Source of the DNA: Diphasiastrum complanatum
Lineage: Eukaryota > Streptophyta > Lycopodiopsida > Lycopodiales > Lycopodiaceae
Length of the DNA stretch: 64,000 nt
Assembly (NCBI GenBank): GCA_029204225.1
Contig: CM055107.1
Span: 14,194,900 to 14,258,899, forward strand
Direction: 5' to 3'
Within the stretch, counting starts at the first letter, position 1, and each line of letters starts with the position of its first letter. The position numbers were made by a program, and so were the translations under genes. A model generated the notes under the pieces. It was not told the origin of the DNA, searched no databases, and saw nothing but the letters and a program-made list of their open reading frames with translations. Positions 32,709 through 45,459 of the stretch are shown one piece after another.

Positions 32709-35700
32709 ATGGCGTCCTTGGCAATCACGTGAGTGAGCCATTTTCCATCTTCCATTCGCTCGCATTGCTGCAGTCTCTGTGTGCTACATATTCTATTTTT
32801 GGTTTTCGATTGATGTTGTGGCTTCAGTGGGGCTTGTGACCAGAGAGGGTTTCTGTTCATTCATCACCCTTTCTTGTGTGCGTTTTGTTGCAAAATGGGA
32901 TCCGTGAAACCGAATTTGAATTTTATGGACCAAAGAATGCTCAAATAAGACATAGGAAAGTCTTGGTTTTGTTTACCGTTTGTTTTGCTAATGCAAGGGT
33001 ATTTGATAGCACTTGCTTCATAATGTACATTATGTACACTTTACATCCACATTTCAAGCCTTGCCAAGATTAGAACATGAGGTATACATATTTCGCAGTA
33101 GAGTTCGGGCCTTTTGCCTTTGTGGAAGCAGCAACCTTCCATATCCAACTAGGCTACTGCAGGGGATATTTTTCATTAGGGATAAAAGCTTATGAAACCA
33201 GATGCATGTAGAAAGATGTGCAAATCGATAATGTAATGGATTAGAGTTTGCCAATCAGCACCACGTGTTCACACACTAATCAACAATAATTGCATTGACC
33301 TAATTTATATTCTAGCTAGCCAAGTATTCTGTCTTATATTTCGTCAGTTGGGTGGTGGATTGGAGTTGCTGTCCTGAACCAAAGTGGCGGGAAGGATCTA
33401 GCTAGCCAAGTTTTGATTGCCATTAAGCTCATTGACCTAATTTATATTCTATTTGGATTGAGATGATGGGTTTGAATTTGAGAAGTGATAGTTACCAAAT
33501 GTTGCTGGAAAAGAGTCCATTGGGTCGATGGTCTAGGGTCTCAAATCTCTCCTGGAGCCTTGTGCTCAGCACCAAATGAGTGGGTGACCCCCAAGAGATT
33601 ACTAGAAGGTTGACTGACACATCCTTAAACATTTCTTTATGCTTAGTCCATTCTAATTGTGCAATTTGCTTATGGGATCACTGATGAGGCCTTTTGCTAC
33701 TCTAGCAAGTGTGCAGCTACACCCTCCATTGTAGTAGTCTTTGTATGACTCTATGCAATCTAATTTGTCTGTATGTCAGAAGTTTTAAGAATTACTCATG
33801 GACATTTTGTTTGGTTTAGGTGCTAGACATGAAATACCATAGGTTTTCAAGTTTCAACCAAATTGTTTTTGTTGCTAGAAGCTACAAAAACTTTTTAGAA
33901 TATTTCATTACAATTAGTGTTTGTTGCAAAAACTATGCTGCTTACACATTGATTTTTGCAATTGTGGCTTGAATGTCTAATCAATAATACGTCCCTGGTC
34001 AATTGCAAAGTTTTTGTTGCTATAAGCTACAAAACCCTTGGTCAACTGTGATGATTCTATCCTTCGATGTGAAAACTTTGCTTAAGTATGGGTTGAATTC
34101 ACCCAAAAAAAACATCCATGGTTAGGTTTAAATTAGTGTCCATAATGTATGGTCGAGTGGTCTTGCGACATGTTGTCTTCTAGTTGATTCACAGCGTCAA
34201 AACTCTCCAAATACTTATATTCTAAGCAAGCAGTATTCGCTTATCAATGATTTGATAGTGTTAATTGCCGTACCTATATAGCAAAAGAGTATTGACTTTC
34301 TTTCCATAGTTTTGTTCTTTCTAACCTTAGTAAAAATATTTTTTTCAGTAAAGTATGAAATGCCAGATCATGGTATTCCAGAGTTTCAATGACCGTGCTC
34401 CTTTTTGTGTTTGGAAGATAGAGGTTTTAAGGAGGGAAATACACCTGCGTTTTTAACCACATATCTACGAAAGATTCTGCTTAACTAGTTGTGTGGGGTC
34501 CACTTGTATTATTGTATATGACACATGGACAAGGCATATATATTGATTGTTCTTATTGAACGTGGACATAAGTATAATATGTGCTCATTTTGATGGTTTA
34601 GTGTTGCTGCAAGCGAAGATCCTGTTGATCCCAAGCCGGAAGTTGAAGAGCTAGGCAAGCCAAGGTGTGCAAAACAATGGCTTGCTTACCAGGTTTGGAT
34701 CCTCGGCGATGGATCAACAAAATCTCTATCTCTCTCTCTCTCTCTCTCAATTTTGTGGAGATTGATATTGCTCCATGTCAAGATCAAAAGGTTTCATCAT
34801 GTAGAATTCTTGGTCTAGCTATTGATATGAAAAGATCAATAGCTAGATTTAGAATAAACATCCCAGACAATAAACATAAGTGAAATGCAGCTCAGGAGAA
34901 ATAGATATTTTTCAACTCAATAATGTATAGTTGCATGAGAAGAGAAATTAGAATTCTATTTTTTTATCTCCTCTTGCTAGGATCTTTCTTTTTTATTTTT
35001 TTTCAAAATGCTATGTTCTCCCCATGCTTAAACAAAGATGTAAAGTCTTGACGCTCTCCCTCTCCTTGGATGGTAGGATCTTTTCGAGCTTCCACTCACT
35101 GTCTTTTTCTCTCCAACTAGAGGACTCGCTCAAGAAGGATACATGAAATGATGTTGTCCTCCGTCTCTGTTTCATAGTTTGCTAGCTCTTCATTGGTACC
35201 CAAGGTGCCACTTCCTTCATATGATCTGCCAGCTACGGGCTACCTTTGATGTCCAGAAAGCCATCTCAAGGGAGCCATCTCTCATGATGCGGTGCCATCG
35301 TTGTCCAGGGAGCCATCATCCCTTGTTCGTTGCAGGGAGAGCTACTGTTTGTTGGGGCCGATTTGCTATAGCAGACACGTTCAGTGGTTTTATGGTTAAG
35401 GCAGAGGCTTAGATCAGACAGCGTGGCTAGCCAGCATCCTTGCAATGAGCTACTTGCTCTGTATTAAGGTGTGGCCTAGGGGCCTAGTCCTCTGTCCATC
35501 ATGGCTGAGGCGCCCTAAACTTTTGCTCAAAGAAGAGGCCAGGCTGCCGCTCTTTAATAAGCATGCTGACAACGATTGAAGGGCTGTTTTTTGTTGAAGC
35601 ACACTTTGTAGGGTGTCCAAAGAACCTTTGGCTGCCCATTTTTAATCACCATGGATCAAGATGTAGGGGATATTTACTCTCCTACAACCCGTCCATTGTC

Positions 35701-38700
35701 AATGAAATCCAACATTATGCTTGAGTCATCATAATGACAGATCAACGATTTGAAAACACAAGACAATTTAAGAAAAATGGAAATTAGGAGTTGAAGGCAA
35801 GTGATGATCACAAAACACAATGGTTATCTACTTTGAAGAAGAAATATTGGTTTTCAAAAAGGAAAATGGAACTTTGACAACGGCCTTCACCCATGTATAC
35901 ATCTGAGAAAATCCAAGCTCTTGAGAACAAACTTGAGCAACGTGAAGAAAAAACCAAGACATGGGTGGGCCCGATAGGGAAGAATTCTCCAAATATCCAT
36001 ACCTTGGGGTATGGCCAAAATGATTTTGACAACATTGACAAAAGAATGACTACGAGAGAGTAAAGCTCTAAACATAAGAGTTTCAGGTGTACCTAAAATC
36101 AAGGATGAACTATAGGAGGCCACATGTTTTTCAAAGACAACACTTAGGTTACAACCTACAGGTATTAATAGAGCATGGAGAACCAAAAGGATAACATCAC
36201 CTTGGTGATTATATTTGTCTTGCAGGAGCGCAGTGAGATGCCCTCAGGCAGAGAGCAAAGCGCAAGGGCACTCAAATTTTTATTCACGATGGCCTTATAG
36301 GTAGAGGAGCATAGAAGGCGTTGCAAGAAGCTTGCACGTCTCCTTTGTTCTGTTGGGTATCATCCTAGACATAACATCAATTTTCTTTTTGCCGTACTTA
36401 CAAACACGCAGTTTGCATATGAGATATTCGTCCAAGATACAGCCAGCCACCTAGTGAGCTGGCTGTATCTTTAGTGAGCTTGCTTTGTCTCCCAGTTTTT
36501 AGAAAAAGGTGAAGTCCACTAACTAGTTGTATGGGTTCCTTCATTTGTAGTGTAAGTTCCATCCTGATTTGGTCATAGAAAGAATCATTGTTGAGTTCCA
36601 TATTTACCACCACTTCTCATTCTTTGTTAGAACAACTTATAGTGGTAATCCATCCCGTATGTCAAACAACGTCTTAGCAATGGGTTCCACCCCTTGAAAC
36701 TTTTTTTCTCTTTAACACGCTTTCCTATCTGTGTAGGTTTTGTACCACATTTCAATTTTATATCCTGACTTTCTCTGTATCATACAAAATTACACATCCT
36801 TGGGAAGCAGTGTCATATGCCACTACATCCTCACGATACCATTTCATATTTCATCCCAAAAGGAATGCTTCTCATCAGACATGTCTTTCTCAACTTGGCT
36901 GTCGAGTGACTGTTCATGAGTTCCCGGGTAGCAAACCGCCTGTCTCTTACATTATGATGGCATGCAAGCAATTCTTGAATGAAGGTGATGATTATCTGTA
37001 CTTACGGAAAAGATTCTTGCTAATTGAATATGCAAAACTTCTTTCACACACTGCTTGCAACTAAATAATTTGCTGTATCATGGAAACAAAAACCAGTGTG
37101 TGGACATGCTTCACCTTTTACAAAAATGAACTTCAACGAAGTTGCAAATGTTAAGCTAAATCTTGTAGGTAAGGTGCTCTTGGAGAAGGTTATATCAGCA
37201 CAAAGAGCTCTTCAGTGGTCAGCGACTGGACAACATGTTAGTAGTTGTCTCCTCCTTGCAGCCGGACACTTGATTTCTATGTTTGAGGTCCTCCAGAATT
37301 AATCAACGACAAGAGGACCTTTGAAAATAGCCTCAAGAATTTGGCTTCAGGACAACTTCAACAAGTATTTTTGAAAGAGTGTAAAGTACACAAGATGGTG
37401 TCGTGGCTACGAGTGCCTTTCAAAATCTTGTTAAAGAAGCATATAAAGAAACTCTTCGCTGTAGGATAAGAAATTTCAAATTTAAGTGAAGGGGGTTGAG
37501 GATTAATGTGGAATATTTGTAAACAGAGCTACAAGCTTAGACTTGCCAGGAAGTGCAGGAGAAATTAGAGGGGAGTGCTTGAGTGCCAATTTAACGTTCC
37601 ATCTATTATAAGTTTTGTCAGCTTTCCAGGTGTTGCAAGTATGTATCAATGACATGCTTGGCAACAGTGGTTATAGTATTTCAAGACATCATGCAAATTT
37701 GTCGGCATCTTTCTAGATCCCAATTCCCCCATCTGATGTACTTTCCGTTTATTGTTACCAATTATTCCTCATTGAGGCAGGGCCCCAGGCACTTCCCAAT
37801 GAATCTGGGGTCGGAGAATAACCTTGTCCATGGGGGTTTTACCCTGTTTGGACAGACAGTGCCAGGCTCTCACTCTCAGCCGAAGCATCTCAAGGTGGAA
37901 CCCCTCAGCCCCACCTTCAGCCTAGGCCTCCCAGGGCGAAACCCCTTGGGCCAGCTCAGCCAGGGTGTTTGCTCTCACGTAAACTGAAGCTATAGTGAAG
38001 CATGCTGAAGTGAATATGAAGCTCCTCTTTGACCTGAGCAACTAGTCTCCAAATGATCAACAATCATTGATGAGGCTCACAAGCTTATGTGTACAGTCGG
38101 AGACTCAGGAGTTTGGGAGTCCAGGCAGGATGCCTGATACTGACCATGTGACTCATGTCTCTAATAAAAGCCAAATAATAAATGACAGATCTAAATCTTC
38201 AAAGTTTAAATAACAATTGTGCGGACCCATTGTCCATATAGATGACCTTGTGCATGATACATGCATCGGCTGTATTTATTTTTGTGGTAAGTTGTCACAA
38301 ACGAGAATTTTTCTCTCTAGTGTTTTGAGTTTTTTTGAGCAAGCTGGTTGCTTGGTTTAGCATTCCCTTTATTAATATGATTAGGAATCAAACAGCCTAT
38401 TTGCTCGACTTCTCTTAATGCTAGGCTTCATCATGGCTGAGCCAGCTTGGCTTTGTAAATGCAGCAATATTGGTCTTTAGCATCCCTTATATTCATATGA
38501 TTGAGCAAACAAACAGCCTTTTTGCTTGACTTTTGTTAATGATAGTCTTCATCATGGCTGAGCCAGTCCTTTGGCTCTGCAAATGTAGCAATGTTGATCT
38601 TTGTGTGAATTTTTAAATGTGATGAATGTGATTTACACTGTTGCTCGCTCATGAGATATTTGTTGTTGGAGTACGACCCCTGAATTTTTTGTGCTCTTTC

Positions 38701-39047
38701 ACTGACTCCCGATGATTTAGTTTTGAGTATTCCTGTTATTATTCTTATGTTCGACTTTCTTTGATGGGCTATATGCTGTTGTGCTGGTTACAGTCATGCG
38801 TAAAACGGGTGGATGAGGATAGTGTAGGCCAAAACCATTGCACTGGTCAATATTTTGACTATTGGGGATGTATCGATAATTTTGTAAGTCTATCAATCCA
38901 TGAATTCCTGCTTGTCTGTTTTGAAAGAGGATTTTAGTTTTGATTATATTTTCACGTAGTCTGGTAGTATGTCATGTATGATTTTTCATTTTATGAGGCT
39001 TATTGTACCTGCAGGCTGCAAACAAGCTTTTTGAAAGATTGAAATGA
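32709..39047 (+). CDS. QCR6: Cytochrome bc1 complex hinge protein, subunit 6 (four exons)
   Basis: Coding exons: 32709-32728, 34602-34692, 38794-38883 and 39015-39047, 234 bp in all, giving 77 residues plus stop. Every intron is GT...AG: AC/GTGAGT, CAG/GTTTGG and TTT/GTAAGT as donors; TTTAG, TTACAG and CTGCAG as acceptors. Reading phase is kept across all three. The protein starts MASLAITVAASEDPVDPK and contains twin CX9C motifs (PRC...SC and HCTGQYFDYWGC). It ends in KLFERLK, as plant hinge proteins end in KLFAKLK. The subunit sits on the intermembrane-space side of mitochondrial complex III and helps dock cytochrome c1 with cytochrome c; the cysteines form two disulfides. Cys replaced by Phe after CID is a departure from the usual plant sequence as I remember it. 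First in-frame ATG chosen. No defect seen; the only likely functional gene here. Confidence 0.93.
32729..34601 (+). other. QCR6 intron 1
   Basis: 1,873 bp. Holds an identical 21-bp direct repeat (33294-33314 and 33431-33451) and a shared CTAGCTAGCCAAGT (33312-33325 and 33398-33411). No coding insertion recognised. Confidence 0.85.
34693..38793 (+). other. QCR6 intron 2
   Basis: 4,101 bp with a (CT)n run at 34723-34748. A GC-rich patch at about 37760-37980 carries repeated CCAGGGCGAAACCCC/CAAGGTGGAACCCC motifs that may be an old SINE or MITE. Short frames near 36810-37300 resemble nothing known. Confidence 0.85.
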
Positions 39048-40980
39048 AAGTGGGTCTATTTTTTTGGATGGCTGCATAGATAAGCTGTGGTGATTCATTA
39101 TCTTTTGCCAATCAAATCAATTGACTGCTTAAGCTTTGTTTTGGGGTCCTAATTGGTCTGTAATAAGCCTGGTAGTGCTATATATAAGTGCCATTATTCT
39201 TGGACAACTACTCTGCTTCCCATCACTGTTGTCTTTCGACATGTAAAATCACTTTGAAGTTATCTATGTGCTGGTTTCCGGATAATTCACATCTGATAAA
39301 ACTGTCATTTTCATAAGCAATGAAAAGTATTCCAAAAAAAGGATTTGGATCAAATTTATATGGTTTCATGGTTGTCTTTAGGTATTTGAATTGTATCATG
39401 AGCTACTTGAGTTTGCTAGGTGCAATTAATCCTTTAGATGCGTGTCATGGCAATTCAAACATTATTCTGCCAAATATTGTGGTGGCGCCGTGTTCAACTT
39501 CCATACATTGTGATCTTCATCCTTCCGTATGATGATGATGCACTGCCTTACAAGGTTATGCAGACACACTTAGATGGGTTATAAAGTCTTGATGGTTGGA
39601 AAGGGTTTTTGTTGGGGGGATGGGGTTACATGTGAACAGATGGAAGATCACTTGGGGATGAAGGGCTGGAGATGTTAACATTTTTTGCATATCTTAGTGC
39701 ACTTCTTAAATTTCATCATCAGCAAGGGATCGCAATTAATGAGTAGGCTACAACAATGTTATGTATTTGGATTGGCACGTAACGACTAACTGAGGTTTCC
39801 AGCCCGAGCTTACAAAAAGGAACTGCTACATATGAAACTTTTGATACATTTGTAGCATATGTTTTACTGTGCAGTTGTCACATGTTGTGTGTCTCTGATT
39901 GTGTCATGTATCTGTGTTTCAGTCACCAAAGCAAAACCAGATAGACATGAGTTCAAGATAAGAGAATATTAGCAAAACAGATCAAACGTTGTGAATATTT
40001 GATAAACTGTATGAGGATAATACATCAATCTGTGGTAGTATGAGCATCAAGCTCGAACCCAAATCTTAGTATCAGCTTTTATGCATTGGCAGACACATGA
40101 ACTGAGAGATCCGCAAATATAAGGCCTATATTGAACTGCTAAATAGCAAACAAAATAACATTGATCATATTAAATACCTTCATTCAAGCAATTGACCTTA
40201 GACTTTGAATTATCACATAACCATTTTTCTATTTGGAAGCCTAGAAGCAAGGTAAGTTAATGAACATAAATAGTAGAAGTGCTTTCTCCATTCTCTTTCA
40301 ACAGTATTGTATATTTTTTCAGTCCATTATCATCATCTTTGAGAGAGCGATGTTAATAATGCCAATATGAAGCCTTCACATTTTGAGGCTTTCAAAGATT
40401 GTTTAAGAAAGGAAAACTCTTAGTTTTGATTTCCATGTCACCACAAAAACTTTTCAAATTGAATGTGTCAAGATTCAAGTTGAGCGTGTGACTCTAAAAA
40501 TGAAAGTGTACCATATCTTTGAGGAACAATGAAATGCACTCATCATTCCAAAATTCTCCAACAAATCTCGTGGACAAGGAAGTCGTATTCTAAGTGAAGG
40601 CATTTTAAACAAGTGTCATGATAAAGTGAAAACATCCAAAGATAGGACATTTGTTATAGTTTCCTAGTTACATATCAATGTTTCTCCTTGTGAATGTGAA
40701 TCAACATCCACCCAATGCATTTGGATCAAGGCCATGAAAACAACCTTTCATAGAGGCTTTTTGTATCTTTGAAAAATGTATCAGCTTCCTATTAATAAAG
40801 AAATCACCTTCACTAACTTGTTTGGTTATGTTGATCAAGTTGAAAATCTCATATTCTTGTTTGATACATTTTCATGGTCCAATTGTTGAAGAAGTTGTTC
40901 ATTTGTAGAAAATTGAAACATTGATTGATTTATATGTTGATTCATTTAATGAGGCTATTTCGATCTGGGAATTTCAGATC
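39048..40980. other. QCR6 3' region and spacer, no gene
   Basis: No further coding exon seen. AATAAG near 39162 could serve as a weak polyadenylation signal. Confidence 0.4.
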
Positions 40981-40984
40981 TAAT

Positions 40985-41070
40985 TTCTGGGAATGGGAAT
41001 GTGGGAATATGGGAATGTGAGAATGCATGCTTGGGAAGATGGAAGTGGGGAATGTGATCTTGGAACGTAG
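40985..41070. repeat. GGGAATG minisatellite
   Basis: Five or more GGGAATG/GGGAATATG words follow each other. The motif recurs in the adjacent ~146-bp array. Confidence 0.6.
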
Positions 41071-41168
41071 AGTTGGGAATTAGCTTGGGTGGGGGAGATG
41101 GGTTGGAAATTGAGATCCTTCATTTTGGCTAGTGATAAAAGTTGGGCGGATGAGTGTAAATACCTGAT

Positions 41169-42060
41169 GGCGAACTTAGATGGCCAAATTTAGGATCTTG
41201 GAATGATTTTGGGAATTCAGGGTGCGGGAGTGAAAAGTGGCAAGATCAGAAGATCTCTTTGGAGTCTAGGTTCTCCCTCTTGTGGAATTAAAGATCCATA
41301 TCAGATCTCTCAGATCTGAAGGTGGCGAACCTAGATCTTGAAAATTGAAGCCTGTAGGTCAGAGATTGTATTTTTGGGATTATGCAGTATTCTGTTTGAT
41401 CTTGTGAGATTTTGGGTTCGCCTGACAAGTTAAGCTTATCTTGATTGGGGAATTTATCCTGCAAATAGGCGAACCTAGATCTCTAGTGAATCTCAGGAAA
41501 ATACACTTTGGGAATGTACAAGTCTCAATCTCACTTGGCAGGTTGGTACAAATCTGGGAAAGTGTAGATCTGAGTTTTGGCTTGCACTTGGGGAATGATC
41601 TGATGGAGTTTGTACTCCCCTTGAGTATAGTAGATAAAACACGTGTGAAATTAATCACTGGTAGGTGGGGGAACTCAGAAGTACAGTTGTCAGGCCAAAA
41701 GTACAAAAAATCAAGATTTTTACACTTGTCAATGTACATTAATGGATCCTTGGGATCTAAGTAGCCCTCTAGGTCGTGTATTGGTCTTAGTGTGATCTAT
41801 CAATAATGAAGGAGGTGAACCAAGATGGGCCACTGTTGAGGTTGTAGAGGCAAAAACATCTAGAACTTTGGGATCAGTTTTTAGGAGCAAGATTCACGGT
41901 CTGGATTCGCCCTCTGGACAATGTTTTCAGCAGGTAATGATGTCCTAAATCTGAACAAGGCGAACTTAGATAGCAAGACATCCACCTCTGGGGAATGCAA
42001 ACAAGTTTTGGAGATTTATTTCCTAGTAAAATCTTCAAATTTTTTAATTTAGGTTCATCC
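41169..42060. repeat. Degenerate ~146-bp tandem array with mirrored GGCGAACCTAGA motifs
   Basis: Forward motif GGCGAACYTAGA or close variants start at 41169, 41324, 41468, 41814 and 41959. The reverse-complement motif (TCTAGGTTCKCC-like) starts at 41265, 41411, 41900 and 42049. Forward-to-reverse distance is 86-96 bp and reverse-to-forward 57-59 bp. This gives a repeat unit of about 145-155 bp, with the copies around 41560-41800 decayed. Confidence 0.65.
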
Positions 42061-42147
42061 CTCTAATATTGTAAAGACCACTAGGGAAAACCCCTAAGAT
42101 GAGAATAGGAAAATACAACAGGAGACATGTAGAATCAAAACCTCCCA

Positions 42148-42213
42148 ACCAAACCTAGGTCAATCCTGGATCTACCCCCGACCAAACCTAGGTCAATCCT
42201 GGATTTACCCCCG
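42148..42213. repeat. 33-bp tandem duplication
   Basis: 42148-42180 and 42181-42213 are identical except for one C/T. Confidence 0.95.
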
Positions 42214-42379
42214 AGCCATGCCATGTGAAAGCAAGAGGTGAAGAGAGGAACTGGTAACCTGAACCAAAATTGTCGACGGGAGAATCCCTACCCCAATATA
42301 AAGAGAGTAGATTCTTGTGCATGAACCCATGCAATCCCTATGCAGGTCAACTATAAATAGGTCACAACTCTTCATGCAA

Positions 42380-42574
42380 TCCACCTGCCTATATCCGTCA
42401 CATGTACATGCACTATTCCATATGTCTCAATTAGAGTGTCTGGGTCCTCTCAAGGTAATTAGTCACAAACAGGTCTTGACATGGAATTAAATCTCGGTGT
42501 GACCAATAATCTCGAACACTGGAGGGCCGGTCTACTATATTAGGACTATTCCATGTCCTTAATAGATATGGCCA
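42380..42574 (-). repeat. Possible 3' LTR of a gypsy relic
   Basis: The minus strand reads GGAAGAA followed by TGCCATGGCC near 42574, comparable to the chromovirus LTR starts at 20105 and 6533. Confidence 0.35.
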
Positions 42575-43170
42575 TGGCATTCTTCCAAGACCTCCCTTAA
42601 ATAGGTTCTATCCTCAGAACATGAAAGAGAAGACATGGATTATTCCTTAAGCTTTCAACTTTTAACCAGTAATGATTATCCTTAGTCTGATATTTCCTTT
42701 TGAATAAGTACTCAGAGACACAACGATTCTACAATTGCTTGACTCTACACAGGAGTACCAACTCAAAATCCAAAGATACACTAAGCAATAAATATTCCAA
42801 ACGGGTTGATCTTATCCAAATAAAAGTTTATCACCTTCATGTAATCCCAATTACATGAAACTCAGGGTGAATTAACTCTTTATATTCGAGATCAAGTCCG
42901 GAAGCTAAAGAAAACTCATTCTTTTGATAGTCTAAATCACTGTTCACAATTTCTTGTAGATAATAGTCCTCTTGGTACAATTATCTTTAGAATATCCAAA
43001 TATTCTAAATAATTCAATCAATTAAAATCTCTAGGAGATCCATCAAGTCTCAGACAATTACAACTCAATCTATAGTACTGTAGTTACTCTAATGAGTTAA
43101 TAGCCCCATTTCTAGCATCATATGCAAGAAATCAGCAATCCATCTGAATCTTAGATTTAACTGTCTCCTT
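42575..43170 (-). pseudogene. Heavily decayed chromovirus pol 3' end
   Basis: The sequence parallels 20110-20700 in order: ATGAAACTCAGG versus ATGAAACACAGG, GGAAGCTAAAGAA versus GTAAGCTAAAGAA, AAATCTCTAGGAGA versus AAATCTCTGGGAGA, and ATCATATGCAAGAAATC versus ATATCATGCAAGAAATC. It is therefore the integrase C-terminus/chromodomain part of a related element. No frame longer than about 30 codons survives. Confidence 0.6.
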
Positions 43171-43733
43171 TAAATATAGAGATATAGATTGAACTTGTAC
43201 ACTATTGAGGGTATTATAGTGTAAATAAATAAATTAGTTGCGTGGCATCATGCATGTGTAAGCCCATGGCCCAATGAGCACTTGTAAATAAATAATTTTG
43301 GCAATAAACTTGACTTTGGGCCATGTAATTAAAATAATGTTAAGAGGCCAAAGTTTAAGTTTAAGTTTCTAAGTTTTGTGAAATAGTCAAAAGTCAAATG
43401 GTGGTAGGTGGAGTGTGTTTCTTCATACACCATAGATTAGTTTGTGTTGCTTGTGAAGGGTGTAGATTTCAATTCCACCTTCTTGCAAGTAGCCAATAGG
43501 AAGCAAGGGGCAAGGGCCACCCCAAAGATAAAAAGGCACCATTTGTAACCATTTTAAATGCTTAATGAGAGGAGGAGACTCTACTATTTTTGAGAGAGCC
43601 AAAGCATCCTCATTTGCTAATCTCTCAAGCTAATGCTATTGTTGTGTTTTCGACTTGCTTTTCATTTCATTGTTCTTGTTTTGATTAGTTATGGCTTTTC
43701 CATTAGCATGCACATTGAGCATTTGAGCTAACT

Positions 43734-43737
<4 letters not shown>
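43171..43737. other. Spacer, LTR-like composition
   Basis: Contains TGTAAGCCCATGGCCC and a GATAAAAAGG TATA-like box (~43529). It could be a copia LTR but has no partner. Confidence 0.3.

Positions 43738-43793
<56 letters not shown>
43738..43793. repeat. (CT)n microsatellite
   Basis: About 28 uninterrupted units. Confidence 0.95.
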
Positions 43794-43795
<2 letters not shown>

Positions 43796-44185
43796 GGACT
43801 CTTCTTTATCAGAAGTTACCACCCTTGGTCAAGCTATAAACAGACATATGTGATTTGACGGTCCTAGCCTTTGTTGCCAACCCAACCATGTATGACACTT
43901 TTCAAAAAGTATTTTCCCACCAATTTTGGCTGAAAGGGAGCTTCCACGATACTTCTTACGGAACCACTATATAGAACCTGTTCTCGAATGAGTTTTCTTT
44001 ACTATATGGTGAGAAGAAGGTTGGAAGATATGCTCATGATAGAGATTGCGCCCTACCTGGCTTGAAGTCATCTGCTTCTACTTTATGGTATGTGGTTCTG
44101 CTCATTTCATATCATTGCTTTATTCTCTTTGCTGCAGACAAATGGTATCAAGCTTTCTGGGTGATAAACGTGATGGTATGGATCT
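43794..44185. other. Spacer, nothing recognised
   Basis: No gene or repeat family identified. Confidence 0.35.
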
Positions 44186-44411
44186 GCTGTCCAGCGAAGG
44201 ATCAGCAAGGGTTCATACATATTTTTGTATGGCATTTTTTTCATAAATACTATCCGTTGTCTAGCGATGGACCAGCGATGAAGCATGCTCAACAATGTAG
44301 AAGTTTTTTGAAGATATATGAGTTGTTGTAATCTGCAACGATTTTTCTTGAGTTATGTACTCAAAAAATGGATATATATGGTAAGCTGTCCAGCGATGGA
44401 CTAGCGATGAA
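44186..44411. repeat. Three TGTCCAGCGATGGACCAGCGATGAA-type repeats
   Basis: Copies of about 25 bp begin near 44186, 44258 and 44386. TGTCCAGCGAT also occurs at 45363 within the copia LTR. Confidence 0.7.
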
Positions 44412-44512
44412 CCAATGCTTCCTTCCACATACTTTGTAAGCATGATAATGATAGGTATGCATCACATACTGTGGGTTGAGACAAAAGTGAAGAAACACAC
44501 GAAGCACGAAAA

Positions 44513-44615
44513 GTTTCGCGAACACGAAAGTCAAAGAAACGAAGACGAACGGTTCGCGAACATGAAAGTCAAAGCAGACGAAGACGAACGGTTCGCGAAC
44601 ACGAAAGATTCACGG
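44513..44615. repeat. 39-bp tandem repeat with palindrome GTTCGCGAAC
   Basis: Units at 44513-44551, 44552-44590 and a partial at 44591-44615. Each begins with the palindrome GTTCGCGAAC (the first has an extra T in place of a clean match). Confidence 0.85.
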
Positions 44616-44759
44616 ACGAGAATTTTTTGTGGTCCAGTACGAGAGAAGGAAAACGACCAAAACGAAATCGACGACGAAAACAAAACCTTCTCCTGTCTGC
44701 ACGCTTCAAAGAGGTACCAACAAGATCATGCAAGTACCCAGAAGTACAGATATCTGATC

Positions 44760-45458
44760 TGATGGTATGACGTCAACAGATACATTTTAGGTCGTGGCTA
44801 ATCTGCCACTCTTGTAATTCCCTGATTAGTTGTAGATGTTTAATCACTCTAATCTTAGATTCACATAGAGCGACCATACTTACTAGATGATACTTGACAT
44901 ATAGATCAACATAATACACATAGAGTGTAATGTAATAGTCTGATGCTAGTAAGCAATCAACAAAAAAACATACAGACAATAAGTCCGCCTGCGTGCGAGA
45001 CGAGCTCTATGATCAGGATTCATAGAGATCCAACTGTCCGCTTGTAAAGCGAGACGATTACTCGTGAGAGAACCGTGTTTCTCCCACGCCAATGCATTGC
45101 GTGGATTTGCATGCAGTGCCTGAAGAATCAGAGAAGAAATTCAATAGATGATATCATAGCCTTTGCGCACATGTCAATTTGTGTTGTGTCTGATCTTGAA
45201 TGCAAATGCTTCTGTTGTTAATCGTATGTCTGAGTTCTTTCTCGTTCATTTGAATTTCGCACCTTGGTTGAAACTATATTGAATGCTGTATTAAATTTAT
45301 GAACGTAGATCAACATTGCCTGACTACACTCTCGAGGACTGTAGGAGTGATTCAGCTGGCATTGTCCAGCGATCGCATCTGAACTCCATCCGAGACGCAA
45401 GAGGAAATCGCGGTTTCTTCGCGACTATTTCGCGAATTATTCTTCTCATTCCCCATCA
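44760..45458 (+). repeat. 5' LTR of a plus-strand copia element
   Basis: Ends CCCCATCA one base before a perfect PBS. The matching left terminus TGATGG at 44760 gives TGATGG/CCATCA inverted ends and a 699-bp LTR. The left edge rests only on this terminal match, and motifs shared with 44186-44615 leave open that the LTR starts further left. Confidence 0.55.
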
Positions 45459-45459
45459 G

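Noticed and set aside
33500-33610. Second tRNA-like sequence in QCR6 intron 1 (TGGGTCGATGGTCTAGG)
   Set aside because: An A-box-like word is present, but the B-box candidate GGGTCTCAAATCTC fits poorly and no second copy was found.
36810-37302. 84- and 68-codon plus frames in QCR6 intron 2
   Set aside because: No similarity to known proteins, no splice-compatible context, and within an intron supported by phase.
41380-41764. Overlapping 119- and 107-codon frames on both strands
   Set aside because: They lie in the ~146-bp repeat array and are chance open frames.
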